Positions 1 through 11,530 are shown, counted from the first letter of the stretch. The stretch is DNA of 64,000 nucleotides from Phascolarctos cinereus (GCF_002099425.1 NW_018344289.1:310001-374000); one strand, 5' to 3'. The notes: generated by a model from the letters alone, not told the origin. Made by a program: numbers and translations.

Positions 1-538
1 AATTTCTTCATGTCTTCTAAACTCAGGACTCTAATAGTTTAAATCCTGTTTTTAAAAAAAATAAGAAGTGGTAAATCAAGAGCTCTGATTTTTAAAACTA
101 ATATCATTCTAATGTTTTTGTACAGTTTTCTTTCTCTTTTGAAAACACTCTTGAATTTCTTACTATTGTTACATGATTGTTGGGGAAACTGTAAAACTCA
201 ATATTTGTTTGGAAAGTTTGAGGTTTGTTTTTATAACAGAATGTTTGTTCATAACACTCCAACAATATTTTGATTTGTAATCATTTCTTCCCACTAATTT
301 TTATGAATCTCTGTTGTTTTTTTCTTACTATTCAGTAGGTTTTTACTCAAGCTCTCTTATTTGGTCTTTGGGACTTTTAACCCTTTTCTTGTATTTATAA
401 TTATTTCTCTCTAGTTTTCCACATAATGTTTTGGTTCCTCTTCTATTGTTCTTAAAGATTAAAAAGACTAGGTATGCTCTTTCTCCTTACACTGGTGACC
501 TCTGGGGACTTGGTCCCTGTCCTTTTCCAGAGGAATTT
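1..538. other. Unassigned AT-rich sequence
   Basis: No open frame with recognisable protein content, no RNA gene and no repeat that I can name. T-rich runs dominate. It may be intron, intergenic DNA or very old repeat; the sequence does not decide. Confidence 0.4.
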
Positions 539-680
539 TTTTTTTTTGGCTAGGCAATGGGATTAAGTGACTTGCCCAGTGTCACAGAGAAAATTTCAAG
601 GGGAGTAACTGGCCCCAACTGAGGTTCCAGTCTCTTTTCCCTCAGAAAAAAGCACTTTTTATCTCTATTAGTATTGCACT
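539..680 (-). repeat. SINE/MIR-like relic, reverse orientation
   Basis: A T-run is followed by ggctaggcaatgggattaag and then gacttgcccagtgtcaca. This is the reverse complement of the 3' half of the marsupial tRNA-derived SINE, which ends in a 'ctgggcaagtcactta' stretch before its A tail. The distal half (after about 600) is strongly diverged, so the 5' boundary is uncertain. A MIR is the alternative, because both families share this core. Confidence 0.5.
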
Positions 681-2223
681 CTCTTCTGTCAGATTTTTGT
701 CCCCACTGCCTCCAGATGGCTTCTTTTTTTTTTTTTCAGGCTAAGAGGAAGTAGTGTCTAACACTTTTTAATAGGTGAAGAGAGAGTCCAAGTTGAACCC
801 CTGCCATAGGAGAGTGGATTAAGGACTTTCATAAATAGACCCTGAGGTACAAGTTTGCAAGTTCACTTGCATTGCCTGTACCTGATGTGTGAAATGTTTT
901 GGAAAGTAGGTGATGCTAAGTGAGCACTCTAAGTATTTAAGTTCTCCAATGTTATCCCATAAAGTTTTTTAATTTTGTGTGTTTCTGACTTCCCATTTTG
1001 TGGAATAAGCTTCAGTTACTCTTTATGTGGCTTATTATTTTTTTCCTGAGTTTTTTTGCTTATAGAGATTTGAAGAAAAATCGCTTTTTCACCATCATGT
1101 CATCTGAAGTACACATTTAAATAATAAGACTGATTTTCTTGCATTGATCATAATCATGTAGGTAATTCTCATATAGTGGTGCCAAACCTGTCTGTTTAGT
1201 GGTTCCTCATTCAGGGACAACTTATAGTAATAGCTATTACGAACATTGAACATTGCTACTCTGTGCCATCTAACTTCTTCCTCCAAAAAATCTTCCGCAT
1301 TGGAGAAATTGCCCAAAATAATTGGCACAGTACACAACCTATTTTCTAAGAGGAAGATAGGAGAAGAAAAGATTAACTGAAATAATTTAGGAACACCTCT
1401 CTATACCATAAAAAATAAATAGGCAAGAATGCATCACAGAGGAGAGAGAACTTAATCAGCTAAGTATTTACTATGAGTTGACCCCTAAAAAAACCACTCC
1501 ACTTTAAAACTAATCCACAAAAGAGATTTTTCATGGTCACCTGAAGAGAGCCTTTGTGCACAGTTTAAAGCTATGAGACAGGAGTGCAAAATAAAAATTT
1601 CCAAGTACTTACATTTTCTCAATATACAAAGTGCTGAAATGCTGTTAACACCGTTGATGTAAGCTTCAATACAATCCTTACCCAGCTGTAGAGTTGGCAC
1701 CATCTGCAAGAGGAGAGGCAAAAGGAGGAGATGGGTCTAAGGAAGGTGAAAATGACAAAAAGGATCCATGTCTGACTCCATCTGAGATTAGATGATAGTA
1801 GTAGTACAGTTTCATTGCACAGAAAATATTAAATAAGCAATTGGCTTTAAATACTCACCTGGAGAAGTAAGCTGTGGTCTTCTGTTCTGGATAGAATTAT
1901 ACAGGCCTTTGGGACTGACAGCTGACTGCTGAGAAATGCTCATAAAAATTTTCCACAAAAAGGTTCTATTCAGGGAGGTGTAAGAAACCACTTTTTGGAC
2001 TATTCAAAAGGGTTCCTGTTTTCTGCAATGGTTTCTCTCGCAGCAAGTTCGTAGCAGATAATATTTTCTATTATCTAGAACTCTCCTGCATTTTCTTTTG
2101 AGTCATTTTCTTTCTGGTTCATAAGAGGACTTCTCTACCCCCCTCCCCTTTTTGATTCTCTATTTGCACAGAGGATACTTTTTTCTGTGTTATCTTTATG
2201 GTCCACATGCTATGGCAAGACAA
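681..2223. other. Unassigned sequence
   Basis: Short open frames occur on both strands but none has a recognisable protein signature, and several begin only at non-ATG codons. There is no clear repeat. It directly precedes the 5' truncation point of the first L1. Confidence 0.35.
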
Positions 2224-2384
2224 AGTAAGCTGCCAGAACACTACAGCCTCCAACTGCCAATGTCTGATGCCCCAGCTCACAAAGCCAGTGACCAGGCCTG
2301 GGCTCCTAGCAGAAGTGTGGGTCATTGCCATCAGATCCCCACAGAAGAGCTCATTTTTTAAAGGCCAAGAAATAAGCAAACACC

Positions 2385-3610
2385 GTGAACAAAAAGAAAC
2401 GTATCATAGATTCTTGTTATGAGGACAGTGAAGAAAGATCAAGGCAGAAATTCTGAAGAGGACAATATTATCAACAAACTCACATCTGAAACCTCAAAAG
2501 GGAATATGAGCTAGTCTAAAGCCCAACCCCCAAAAAAAATTCTTCAAAGACCTCAAGAAGGATTTTAAAATTCAAATAAGAGAGGTAGAAGAAAAATTGG
2601 GAAAAGAAATGAGGGGTATACGAGAGAGAATCAATAGCTTGGAAAAGGAAGGACAAAAATTAACTGTAGAATACAAGTCCTTAAAAAATACAATTGGCCA
2701 AAAGGGGAAAAAGTACCCTAAAAGAAAACAAGTCCCTAAAAATACAATTGGCCAACTGGAAAAAAGTACACTGAAGAAAACAAGTCCCTAAAAAATATAA
2801 TTGGCCAGTTGGGGAAAAAAAAATACACTGAAGAAAATAACTCCTTAAAAAGCAGAATTGGCCAAACAGAAAAGGAGACACAAAAGCTCACTTAGGAGAG
2901 GAACTCCTTGAAAAATAAAATGGGCCAAATGGAAAAGGAGGTACAAAATCTAAGAGAAGAAAATAATTTGTTAATAATTATGATTGGGCAAATGGAAGCT
3001 AATAACTCTATGAGAGAGCAAGAATCAGTCAAACAGAAACAAACAAAAAAAAAAGAAAAAAAATGAAAACTTATAATACCTCATTGGGAAAACAACTGAC
3101 CTGGAAAATCAATCCAGGAGAGACAATTTAAAAATTATTGGACTAACTGAAAAAAAAAAAAAAGAGCCTGGACAGCATCTTTCAGGAAATGAAGGAAAAC
3201 TGCCCTGAGGTCCTAGAACCAGAGGGCAAAATAGCTGTAGAAAGAATCCACTGATCACCTGATCATCTCCTGAAAGAGATTTCAAATTGAAAAATTCCAA
3301 AATTACCAGGTCAAAGTGAAAATACTGCAAGTAGCCAGAAAGAAACAATTTAAATATCATGGAACCACAGATTACACAGGACCTTGCAGTTTCTACCTTA
3401 AAAAATTGTAGGGCATGGAATACAATATTCAATAAGGCAAAGGAGCTTGGATTACAACCAAGAATCAATTTCCCAGTGAAAACATGCATAATCTTTCAGG
3501 GGAGGAGACAGACATTCAACAAAATAGGGGACTTTCAAAGGTTCCTGATAAAAAGACCAGAGCTCAACAGAAAATTTGATTTTCAAATTCAAATCTCAAG
3601 AGAGACATAA
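2385..3610 (+). pseudogene. L1-A ORF1 (coiled-coil RNA-binding protein), broken
   Basis: ORF1p is the trimeric RNA chaperone of L1. The expected start codon reads GTG (2385-2387) where L1-B has ATG. A coiled-coil region at about 2590-2990 consists of repeated units containing 'LKNTIGQLEK' and 'TEEN', with indels that shift frame. Next come the RRM start (near 3127, 'ntioned NLKIIGL' type text with a diverged frame) and the C-terminal domain (3359-3610, 83 codons open, ending SRET-stop). A CAA trinucleotide run follows just after the stop. The reading frame is interrupted several times, so no full protein is made. Confidence 0.8.
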
Positions 3611-3632
3611 AAAGGTAAAAGGGACAGAAAGG

Positions 3633-3633
<1 letters not shown>

Positions 3634-3663
<30 letters not shown>
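3634..3663 (+). repeat. (CAA)n microsatellite
   Basis: About ten CAA units sit in the spacer just after the L1-A ORF1 stop, at 'gaaacaacaacaac'. The other L1 copies here (after 12676 and 63195) have 'gatacaatatg' or 'aatatgatatg' at this point, so the run grew in this copy. Confidence 0.9.
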
Positions 3664-3664
<1 letters not shown>

Positions 3665-5110
3665 TGTTATTAATAAGAGCAAACTGTTTACATCCCTATA
3701 AGGGAAGAAGACACTTGTAACTCTTGAGAATTGTGTTCTTATTACACCACTTTAAAGGAGTATAACTTAAGGGTGTGGGTATAAATTGATTTTGATATAA
3801 TGATAAAAAATATCTAATCCAAATGGTTAAATAGATCTGAGTAAGTGGATTAATCTGATCTAAGTAAGGGAATATACTGGGAGAAAAGGAAAAGAGGAGG
3901 GATACTAGGGTAAATTATGTAACAGGAAAAGGCACAAAACCCCATTACAGTAGAAGGAATGAAGGGAGGGAGATGAGCATTGTTTGAACCTTAACCTCAT
4001 CAGATTTGACTCATGGCTTGAATAACATAATCAGTTAGGTATAGAAATCTACCTTGCCCTATAGGTAGTAGGAGGGAAAAGGGAAGGGAAAAGGGAAAGG
4101 AAAATTGAGGGGGGATAGAAGGGAGGGAAGAAGCAGTAAGGGTAAAGGGGAAGAGAAAAGGAGGGAGCTAAAAGAATTGAAGCAGGACTGGGGAAAGTGG
4201 TGGTAAAAAGCAAACCACCAGTGAGGAGGGAAAGATAGGAAGGAGAGAGAAAAGCATAAAGGGGGGATAAATAGGACAGGAGAGAAAGACACAGATTGTA
4301 ATCATAACTGTGAATGTGAATGGGATGAACTTTTGCATAAAATGGAAACGGATTGCAGAATGGATTAAAAGCCATAATCCTACAGTATGTTGTTTACAGG
4401 AAACGTATTTGAACAGGAGGGACAAGCACAGGGTAAAGGTAAAAGTCTAGAGCAGAATATATTATGTTTCAGCTAAAGTAAAATGAAAAAAAAAGCAGGC
4501 ATAGCAATTCTGATCTCAGACAAAGCAAAAACAAAAATAGATCTTATTAAAAGAGATAAGGAAGGAAATTACATTCTGCTGAAAGGCACCATATACAATG
4601 AAGTAATATCATTACTAACCATATATTTACAAAGTGATATAGCATCCAAAAACTTAGAGGAGAAGTTTAGGGAGTTACAGGAAGAAATAGAAAGCAAAGC
4701 TATAGCAGTATGGGCCTCAGCCTCCCACTCTCTGAACGAGATAATTCTAACCACAAAATAAACAAGAAGGAAATTAAGGAGGTTAATAGAATATTAGAAA
4801 AGTTAGGTATGGTAAACCTCTGGAGAAAATGGAATGTGGATATAAAGGAATACACTTGTTTTCTTGGTGGTACATGGCACATACACAAAACTTGACCATG
4901 TACTAGGTCATAAAAATCTCACAATTCAATGTAGAAAAGCAGAAATACCAAATGTGTACTTTTCAGATGATGATGCAATAAAAGTTATATGTTAAAAAGG
5001 GCCACGGAAAGAAGACTAAAAATAATTGGAAAATAAATAATCTAATCCTAAAAAATGAATGGGTCAAAAAAGAAATCATAAAAACAAACAACAACTTCAT
5101 TCAAGAGAAT

Positions 5111-5291
5111 GAAAATAACGAGAGGGGCAGCTAGGTGGTGCAGTGGATAGAGCACCGGCCCTGAAGTCAGGAGGACCTGAGTTCAAATCCAGCCTCAGAC
5201 CAAACATTTGACATTTAACTAGCTGTATGAAAGTCACTTAACCCCAATGGCCTAAAAAACAAACAAAAGAAAATAAAAGAAAATAATGAGA
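5111..5291 (+). mobile_element. Marsupial tRNA-derived SINE with target-site duplication
   Basis: The SINE body is about 5124-5278 and starts ggggcagctaggtggtgcag. The internal RNA polymerase III promoter is intact: A box tggtgcagtgg (5136-5146) and B box gttcaaatc (5181-5189). The tail is A-rich and irregular. Flanks gaaaataacgaga (5111-5123) and gaaaataatgaga (5279-5291) match at 12 of 13 bases and are the target-site duplication. It sits inside L1-A ORF2 and was mobilised in trans by an L1. It is the MAR1/WALLSI type common in marsupials. Confidence 0.93.
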
Positions 5292-6132
5292 CAACTTGCC
5301 AAAACTTATGGGATGCAGCAAAGCAGCTCTTAGAGGAAATCTTATATCTCTATATGCTTACATGAATAAAATAGAGAAAGAGAAGATCAATGAATTGGGC
5401 ATATAACTAAAAAAAACCTAGAAAAACAACAAATTAAAAATTCTCAAATAAACACCAAATTAGAAATACTGAAAACCAAAAGTGAAATTAATGCAATTCA
5501 AAATAAGATTACTATTGAACTAATAAAAAATCTAAGAACTGATTTTATGAAAAAAAAAACAATAAAATAGATAAATCTTTAGTTAATTTAATTAAAAAAG
5601 AGAAAACAAAATTAATAGTATCAAAAATGAAAAGGGTGAATCCACCACCAAGGATGAGGAAATTAAAACAATAATTAGGAACCATTTTGACCAATTGTAT
5701 GCCAATAAATTTGACAGTCTTAATTAATTGGATGAATTTTTAGAAAAAATATAAATTGCAGGGGCAGAGCTAACATGATAGAGTAAAATCAGGAACTTGC
5801 TTTAGCTCTCCCCCAAACCCCTCCAAATACCTATAAAAATGGCTCTAAACAAATTCTAAAGTAGCAGAACGCACACAAAGACGAAGTGAACACAGTTCCA
5901 ACCCAAGACAACCCAGATGGTAGAGTGGAAAGGTATATTGCTCCAGGCTGGGAGAGGAACACAGTTTGGCATGGGTGAACAGGCTGCAGCGAACTTGAAG
6001 CAGGCCTCAGAAGACTAAATCTTGGGCAGCTATGGTGCTTTCCAGACTTCTTGATCCATGAACGCCAAAGACAACTTAGAAGGTCAGTGGGAAAAGTCTG
6101 TTTCTGCAGTGAGAGAGAGAAGCATGGGTGTC

Positions 6133-6405
6133 TCAGCTCCATTCTCTGAGGTGGGCCCCCAGGACAGTGGCTGCCTCCAGGGCAAAGACTGAGCAGGAAT
6201 CAAGTGGCTGATCAAAGGGGTACTGCAGGGATCTCTCTGCTGGTGCAGGATTCTCTTGTTTTACCCTTGCTTGGATCTGGGTCGAAGTTCTGGATGGTGG
6301 CCCTGGGGCAAGAAGGAGTGCTGGTGTGGTGGAGCTTGTAGTGGTTGTGACGAGATAATGTTCCTCACATTTGCAAGACAGAAAAGAGTGCTTGTGGTCT
6401 CTCAT
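6133..6405 (-). other. Antisense open frame in the HAL-1 5'UTR
   Basis: This is an open frame of about 90 codons on the strand opposite to the element, about 370-645 bp from its 5' end. It has an in-frame ATG at 6405 and reads MRDHKHSFLSCKCEE..., then TPALLLAPGPPSRT, TQIQA and KRSLQ-like text (ERSLQ here). The same frame is open in HAL-2 (31589-31930) and HAL-3 (57857-58180). The product would be Ser/Thr/Pro-rich with no known domain. It may be a chance open frame in GC-rich DNA; its position resembles primate L1 ORF0. Confidence 0.3.
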
Positions 6406-6609
6406 AGACAAGAGCACAGGCCAGGAAAGGAGTAAACACCTTGCCCTTGATCATAGCACCTTGGAAGACACGAAAATTTACAGTTCCCTAGAAGTATCTG
6501 TGAAAACAGCTGAACAAAACTAGTGTAGTTTGGAATAATACATTCTCCACACTGGAAACAGATCCCTACCTTAACGAAGAGTCTATAACTCAAGTAATTG
6601 GCTGGGATC

Positions 6610-7660
6610 ATGAGCAAGCAGCACAAAAAGAGTCAGAATATACTATCTTACTTTGGTGACAAAGAAGATCAAAACATACAACCAGAAGAAAACAATGAAG
6701 CCAAAGTTCCTACACCCAAAGCTTCCAAGAAAAATATGAATTGGACTCAGCCCATGGAACAGCTCAAAAGGGATTTTGAGAAACAAGTAGGAGAAGTAGA
6801 GAAAAAAACTGAGAGTGATGCTAGAGGAGATAAAAAAAAATACTGAAGAAAATGACACCTTAAAAAATAGCCTAACCCAAATGGCAAAGGAGGTCCAAAA
6901 AGCCAATGAGGAGAAGAATGCCCTCAAAAGAAGAGTTGGCCAAATGGAAAAGGAAGTCCAAAAGCTTACTGAAGAAAATACGTCCTTAAAAATTAGAATG
7001 GAGCAATTTGAAACAAGTGAGTATATGAGAAATCAAGGCATTGTAAAAGCAATCCAAAAGAATGAAAAAAAAATAGAAGAGAATGTGAAATATCTCATTG
7101 GAAAAACAACTGACCTGGAAAATAGATCCAGGAAAGAGAACTTAAAAATTATTGGACTATCTGAAAGCCATGATCAAAAAAAAAAAAAGAGCCTATACAT
7201 CGTCTTTCAGAAATCATCAATGAAAACTGCCCTGGTATTTTAGAACCAGAGGGCAAAATAGAAATGAAAAGAATCTACCAATCACCTCCTGAAAGAGATT
7301 CCCAAAGCAAAACTCCTAGGAATATCATAGTCAAATTCCAGAACTCCCAGGTCAAGGAGAAAATATTGCAGGCAGCCAGAAAGAAACAATTCAAGTATTG
7401 TGGAAACACAATCAGGATTACCCAACATTTAGCAGCTTCTACATTAAGGGACCAGAGAACATGTAGTATGGTATTCTGGAGGCAAGGTAGATAGGATTAC
7501 AACGAGGAATCACCTACCCAGCAAAACTGAGTATAATCCTTCAGGGTAAAAAAATAGTCCTCCAATGAAATAGGGGACTTTCAAGCATTCCTGAGGAAAA
7601 GACAAGAAGTGAATATAAAATCTGACTTTCAAATACGAGACTCAAGGAAACATGGAAGAG
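6610..7660 (+). pseudogene. HAL-1 ORF1, broken
   Basis: It starts at ATG 6610 (MSKQHKKSQNILSYFGDKED). The N-terminal leader is followed by a coiled coil (about 6745-7010) with two to three 21-residue units such as 'LKRRVGQMEKEVQKLTEEN'. The RRM begins near 7140 (ENLKIIGLSESHDQK), and the C-terminal domain contains SPPERD and AARKKQFKY (7264-7494). Frameshifts near 6835 (an A-run), 7200-7260 and 7495 split it. ORF1p would bind its own RNA as a trimer. No ORF2 follows. Confidence 0.82.
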
Positions 7661-7782
7661 GTAAATAGGAAAGAGAAATCATAAGAGACTTATTAAGGTT
7701 GAACTGTTTAAATTCCTGCATGGAAAGATAATATTTGTAAGTCATGAGTATTTTGTCAGCATTAGGGAAGTGGGAAGGAGAA

Positions 7783-7797
7783 ATATATGTATGTATG

Positions 7798-7851
<54 letters not shown>

Positions 7852-7852
7852 G
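7783..7852 (+). repeat. (GATA)n microsatellite inside HAL-1
   Basis: A short GTAT-like leader (atatatgtatgtatg) passes into about 13 GATA units, ending at 7851. It lies between ORF1 and the 3' end, just before agggcacagggtgag. HAL-2, HAL-3 and HAL-4 carry GATA- or CATA-type tracts at the same internal position, so the repeat seed belongs to the element. Confidence 0.93.
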
Positions 7853-10800
7853 GGCACAGGGTGAGTTGAAGATGAAGGGGTGATATATGGAAAATAAAAT
7901 TAAGGGGTGATAGAGGATTATACTGGGAGGAGAAAGGGAGAAGTAGAATGGCATAAAGTATCTCACATGGTTTCATGTGAGAAGACAAGGAAAGGTTTTT
8001 ACAGTGGAGGGGAAATGGGGGAAGGTGAGAGGGAATGAGTGAATCTTATTGTTATATGATTAAGCTTAAGGAGAGAATAACATTCACAGTTGGGTATGGA
8101 AATCTATCTTACCCTACAGGAAAACAAGGGAGGAAGGGTACAAGAGAGCAAGGGGTTGAGAGGGGAGAGGGCAGATTGGGGGAGGGAATAACCAGAAGCA
8201 AATATTTCTGAGGAAGGTCAGGGTCAAAAGAGAGAATAGAATAAATGGGGGTTAGTATAGGATGAAGGGAAATATACTTAATTTTTCACAATATGACTAC
8301 TAAGAAAATGTTTTGTGTGGCTATGCATCTATAACCTGTTTTGAGATGCTTGCTTTTCAGTGAAGGTGGGTGGGGAGGGAGGAAGGGAGAAAATTTGTAA
8401 ACCATAGTCTTAAATACACATGTTGAAATTTATATTCTCCCAAAATTAGAATACCCATTTTTTAGGTGGGTATTGAAATAAAAATAATGAATAAAAGTAC
8501 ATGGTTTTGATTGAAGAAAAAACACATATAAATTGCAGTTAACAGAAAAGGAAGTAAAATACTTAAATAACCCCATCTCAGAAAAAGAAATTGAACAAGC
8601 CATTGATGAACTCCTTAGGAAAAAATCTCTAGGTCCATACAGATTTACAATTAAATTCTATCAAACAGTTGAAGAAAAATTAATTTAAATATGATATAAA
8701 CTATTTGGGGAAAAGAGGAGAAGGAGTCTTACCAAATTCTTTCTGTGATACAAATATGATGCTGATACCTAAACTGGGAAGAGTCAAAAGAGAGGAAGAA
8801 AATTATAATCCAATTTCCCTAATGAAAATAGATGGCAAAATTTTCAATAAAATATTAGCAAATAGATTACAGCAACTTATCACAGGAATAATACACTGTG
8901 ACTAGGTAGAATATATATCATGAAAGCCGGGCTGGCTCAGTAGTAGGGAAACTACTAGCATAATTCATCATATCAACAACAAACCTAACAGAATCCACAT
9001 GATCATCCCAATAGATGCAGAGAAGACTTTTGAAAAAATACAACACCCATTCCTATTAAAAACACTAGAGAGCAAAGGAATAAATGGTGTCTTCCTTAAA
9101 GTAATATGTAGCATCCACCTAAAACCTTCAGCAAGCATCATAAGTAATGGGGACGAGCTAGAAGCATTTCCAATAAGATCAGGGATGAAACAAGGATGTC
9201 CATTATCACCACTGTTATTCAGTATTGCACTGGAAACATTAGCTTTAGCAATAGAAGAAAAAGAAATTGAAGGTATTAATAGGCAAAGAAGAAAAAAAGC
9301 TATCACTCTTTGCAGATGACATGATGATATATTTAGAGAATCCTAGAGAATCAAGTAAAAAAACTACTTTTAATAATAAACAACTTTAGCAAAGTTGAAG
9401 GCAATAAAATAAATCCACATAAATTATTGGCATGTCTATATATTACCAGCAAAGCCCAACAGCAAAAGATAGAAAGAAAAATTCCATTTAAACTTAATGT
9501 AGATATTATAAAATATTTAGGAGTCTACCTCCCAAAACAAAGCCAGGAACTCTATGAACACAATTACAAACACTTTCCACAGAAGTAAAGTCAGATCTAA
9601 ATAACTAGAAAACCATCAGTTGCTCATGGGTAGGCTGAGCTAATATGATAAAAATGACAATTTTACCTAAAGAAATTTACTTAATCACTGCCATTCCAAT
9701 CAAACTACCAAAAAAAAATTTATAGAGTTAGAAAAAATAATACCAACATTCATTTGGAATAATAAAAGGCCTAGAATACCAATGGATCAAATGAAAAGAA
9801 ATGCAGGGGAAGCTGGCCTAGCTGTTCCAGATCTTAAACTATATTATAAAGCAGCAATCATTAAAACAACTTGGTACTCATGAAGAAATAGAGTGTTGAA
9901 TCAGTGGAATAAGCTAGCTATGAAAGACACAGTATTTAATGACTACAATAATCTTCTGCTGGATAAACCCAAAGATTCCAGCTTCTGGCATAAGAACTCA
10001 CTATTTGAGTATAACTGGTGGGAAAACTGGAAAAGAGTATGGTAGAACCTGGACATAGATGAAAATCTCACGGCATATACCAAAATAAAGTCAAAATGAC
10101 TTCATGATTTAAATATAAAGGTTGATACTATAAGCAAACTGAGAGAGTAAGCAGTAGGTTTCCTATCAGATTTATGGAGGACAGAAGAATTCATGACCAA
10201 ACAGGAGATAGAGAACATTATGAAATTTAAAATGGATAACTTTGATTTTGTTAAATTGGAAAGTTTTTCACAAACAAAGCCAATTCAACCAAGATTAGAA
10301 GGAAAGTAGAAAATTGGGAAAGAACTTTTGCAATCAGTCTCTCTGATAAGGTCCTCATTTCTAAAATACATAGAGAATTATATCAATTTAAAAGAACACA
10401 AGTCATTTCCCCATTGATAAATGATCAAAGGATATGAACTGGCAGTTCTCAGGTGAAGAAATTAAAGCCATCTATAGTTATATGAAAAAGTACTCTAAAT
10501 CACTATTGATTAGAGAAACTGAAATCAGAGCAACTCTGTGGTACCATATCATATCTATCAGATTGGCCAATATGACAAAATTGGAAAATGATAAATGTTG
10601 GAGAAGATGTGGGAAAATTGGAACACTAATGCATTGTTGGTGGAGTTGTGAAATGATCCAACCATTTTAGAGAGCAATTTGTAACTATGCTCGAAGGGCT
10701 ATAAAAATGTGTATACCTTTTGATCTAGCAATAGCACATCTAGGGCTGTATTTCAAAGAGACCTTATAGGATTTCCACTTCAGGAAGCCAAGATGGTGCA

Positions 10801-10941
10801 GTAAAAAGGGAACAGCTCTCACCCTCCCCTATCAAACTCGGAAAACCCAGAAATATTTCACTCCAGAAAAAACCCTGGAACAGCTAAACCAGAAGAAAGG
10901 TGGGGAGCAGGAGAGCAGTAGCCCAGCCTCACTTTAGCACA

Positions 10942-11530
10942 CCAGCAGGAGATCCTGCTGACTTTGCATTCTACAGCAAATCTGTCTCCCAGTGCTTCAG
11001 CAAAAGTAAGGGAAGCAGCACTACAAAGGGCCTGAGTTGGATAAGTACCCTGCGGCATTCATCTGAAAGGAGCTGAAAAAAGCAACCTGGAGTCCTACTA
11101 AAGTTCCAGACTTGCTGATTCCAGCCCAACACCAGGTAAGCTGTTAGAACCATACAGCCTCTAACTGCTAACCAGGAGGAGATTCTGAAGCCAAGGTGGT
11201 AGAACAGGCAAAAACCAACACCTGGACATACGAGTGCCTCAGTGAGGGTGGGGGAACCAGTGGAAGCCACCTTAGAAAATCACTAAGTGCCATAGCATTC
11301 TACAGCAAAGGAGTCTCCCAGTACTTCAGCAAAACTAAGGGAAGAAGCACTACAAAGGGCCTCAAGCAGATAAACACCCTGCAACATCCATCTCAAAGGA
11401 GCTGAAGAAAGCTAAAGGAAAGGAAAAGCAGGCTGCTTAGAATTGCCTGAAAGTTCCAGCCTTGCTGATTCCAGCCCAACAGGAGGTAAGCTGCCCGAAC
11501 CCTACAGCCTCCAACTGCCAACATCAGAGG
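10942..11530 (+). repeat. Partial tandem duplication in the L1-B 5'UTR
   Basis: A segment running from attctacagcaaa through gctgattccagcccaac to ggtaagctg occurs twice, at about 10968-11143 and 11297-11493. The first copy lacks about 110 bp that the second has before it. L1-I (61433 on) has this segment once. It is a monomer-like promoter duplication, as known for 5'UTRs of some mammalian L1s. Confidence 0.75.

Larger units (their letters stand above)
5761..8525 (+). mobile_element. HAL-1: full-length half-L1 (ORF1 only)
   Basis: Perfect 12-bp duplications atataaattgca flank it (5749-5760 and 8526-8537). It begins ggggcagagctaacatgata, followed by a GC-richer 5'UTR of about 850 bp, a broken ORF1 (6610-7660), the ORF1-downstream spacer also found between ORF1 and ORF2 of full L1s, a GATA microsatellite and a G-rich 3' end. 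Only about 865 bp follow ORF1, so there is no room for ORF2 and no RT motif. This is the layout of half-L1 (HAL1) elements, which depend on L1 ORF2p. It inserted into L1-A ORF2. The 3' end is A-rich but lacks a clean poly(A). It lacks the extra 3' module seen in HAL-2 and HAL-3. Confidence 0.88.

Noticed and set aside
4049-4425. Overlapping reverse frames rich in Pro, Ser, Phe and Leu
   Set aside because: Antisense of the purine-rich L1 inter-ORF spacer. The same artefact occurs at 13078-13440, 42721-43175 and 63613-63963.
5131-5195. Functional tRNA gene
   Set aside because: The A and B boxes belong to a SINE with a target-site duplication; no cloverleaf acceptor stem is formed.
7629-7988. 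Reverse open frames with repeated YLSI units
   Set aside because: They are the antisense reading of the GATA tract and the purine-rich HAL-1 spacer.
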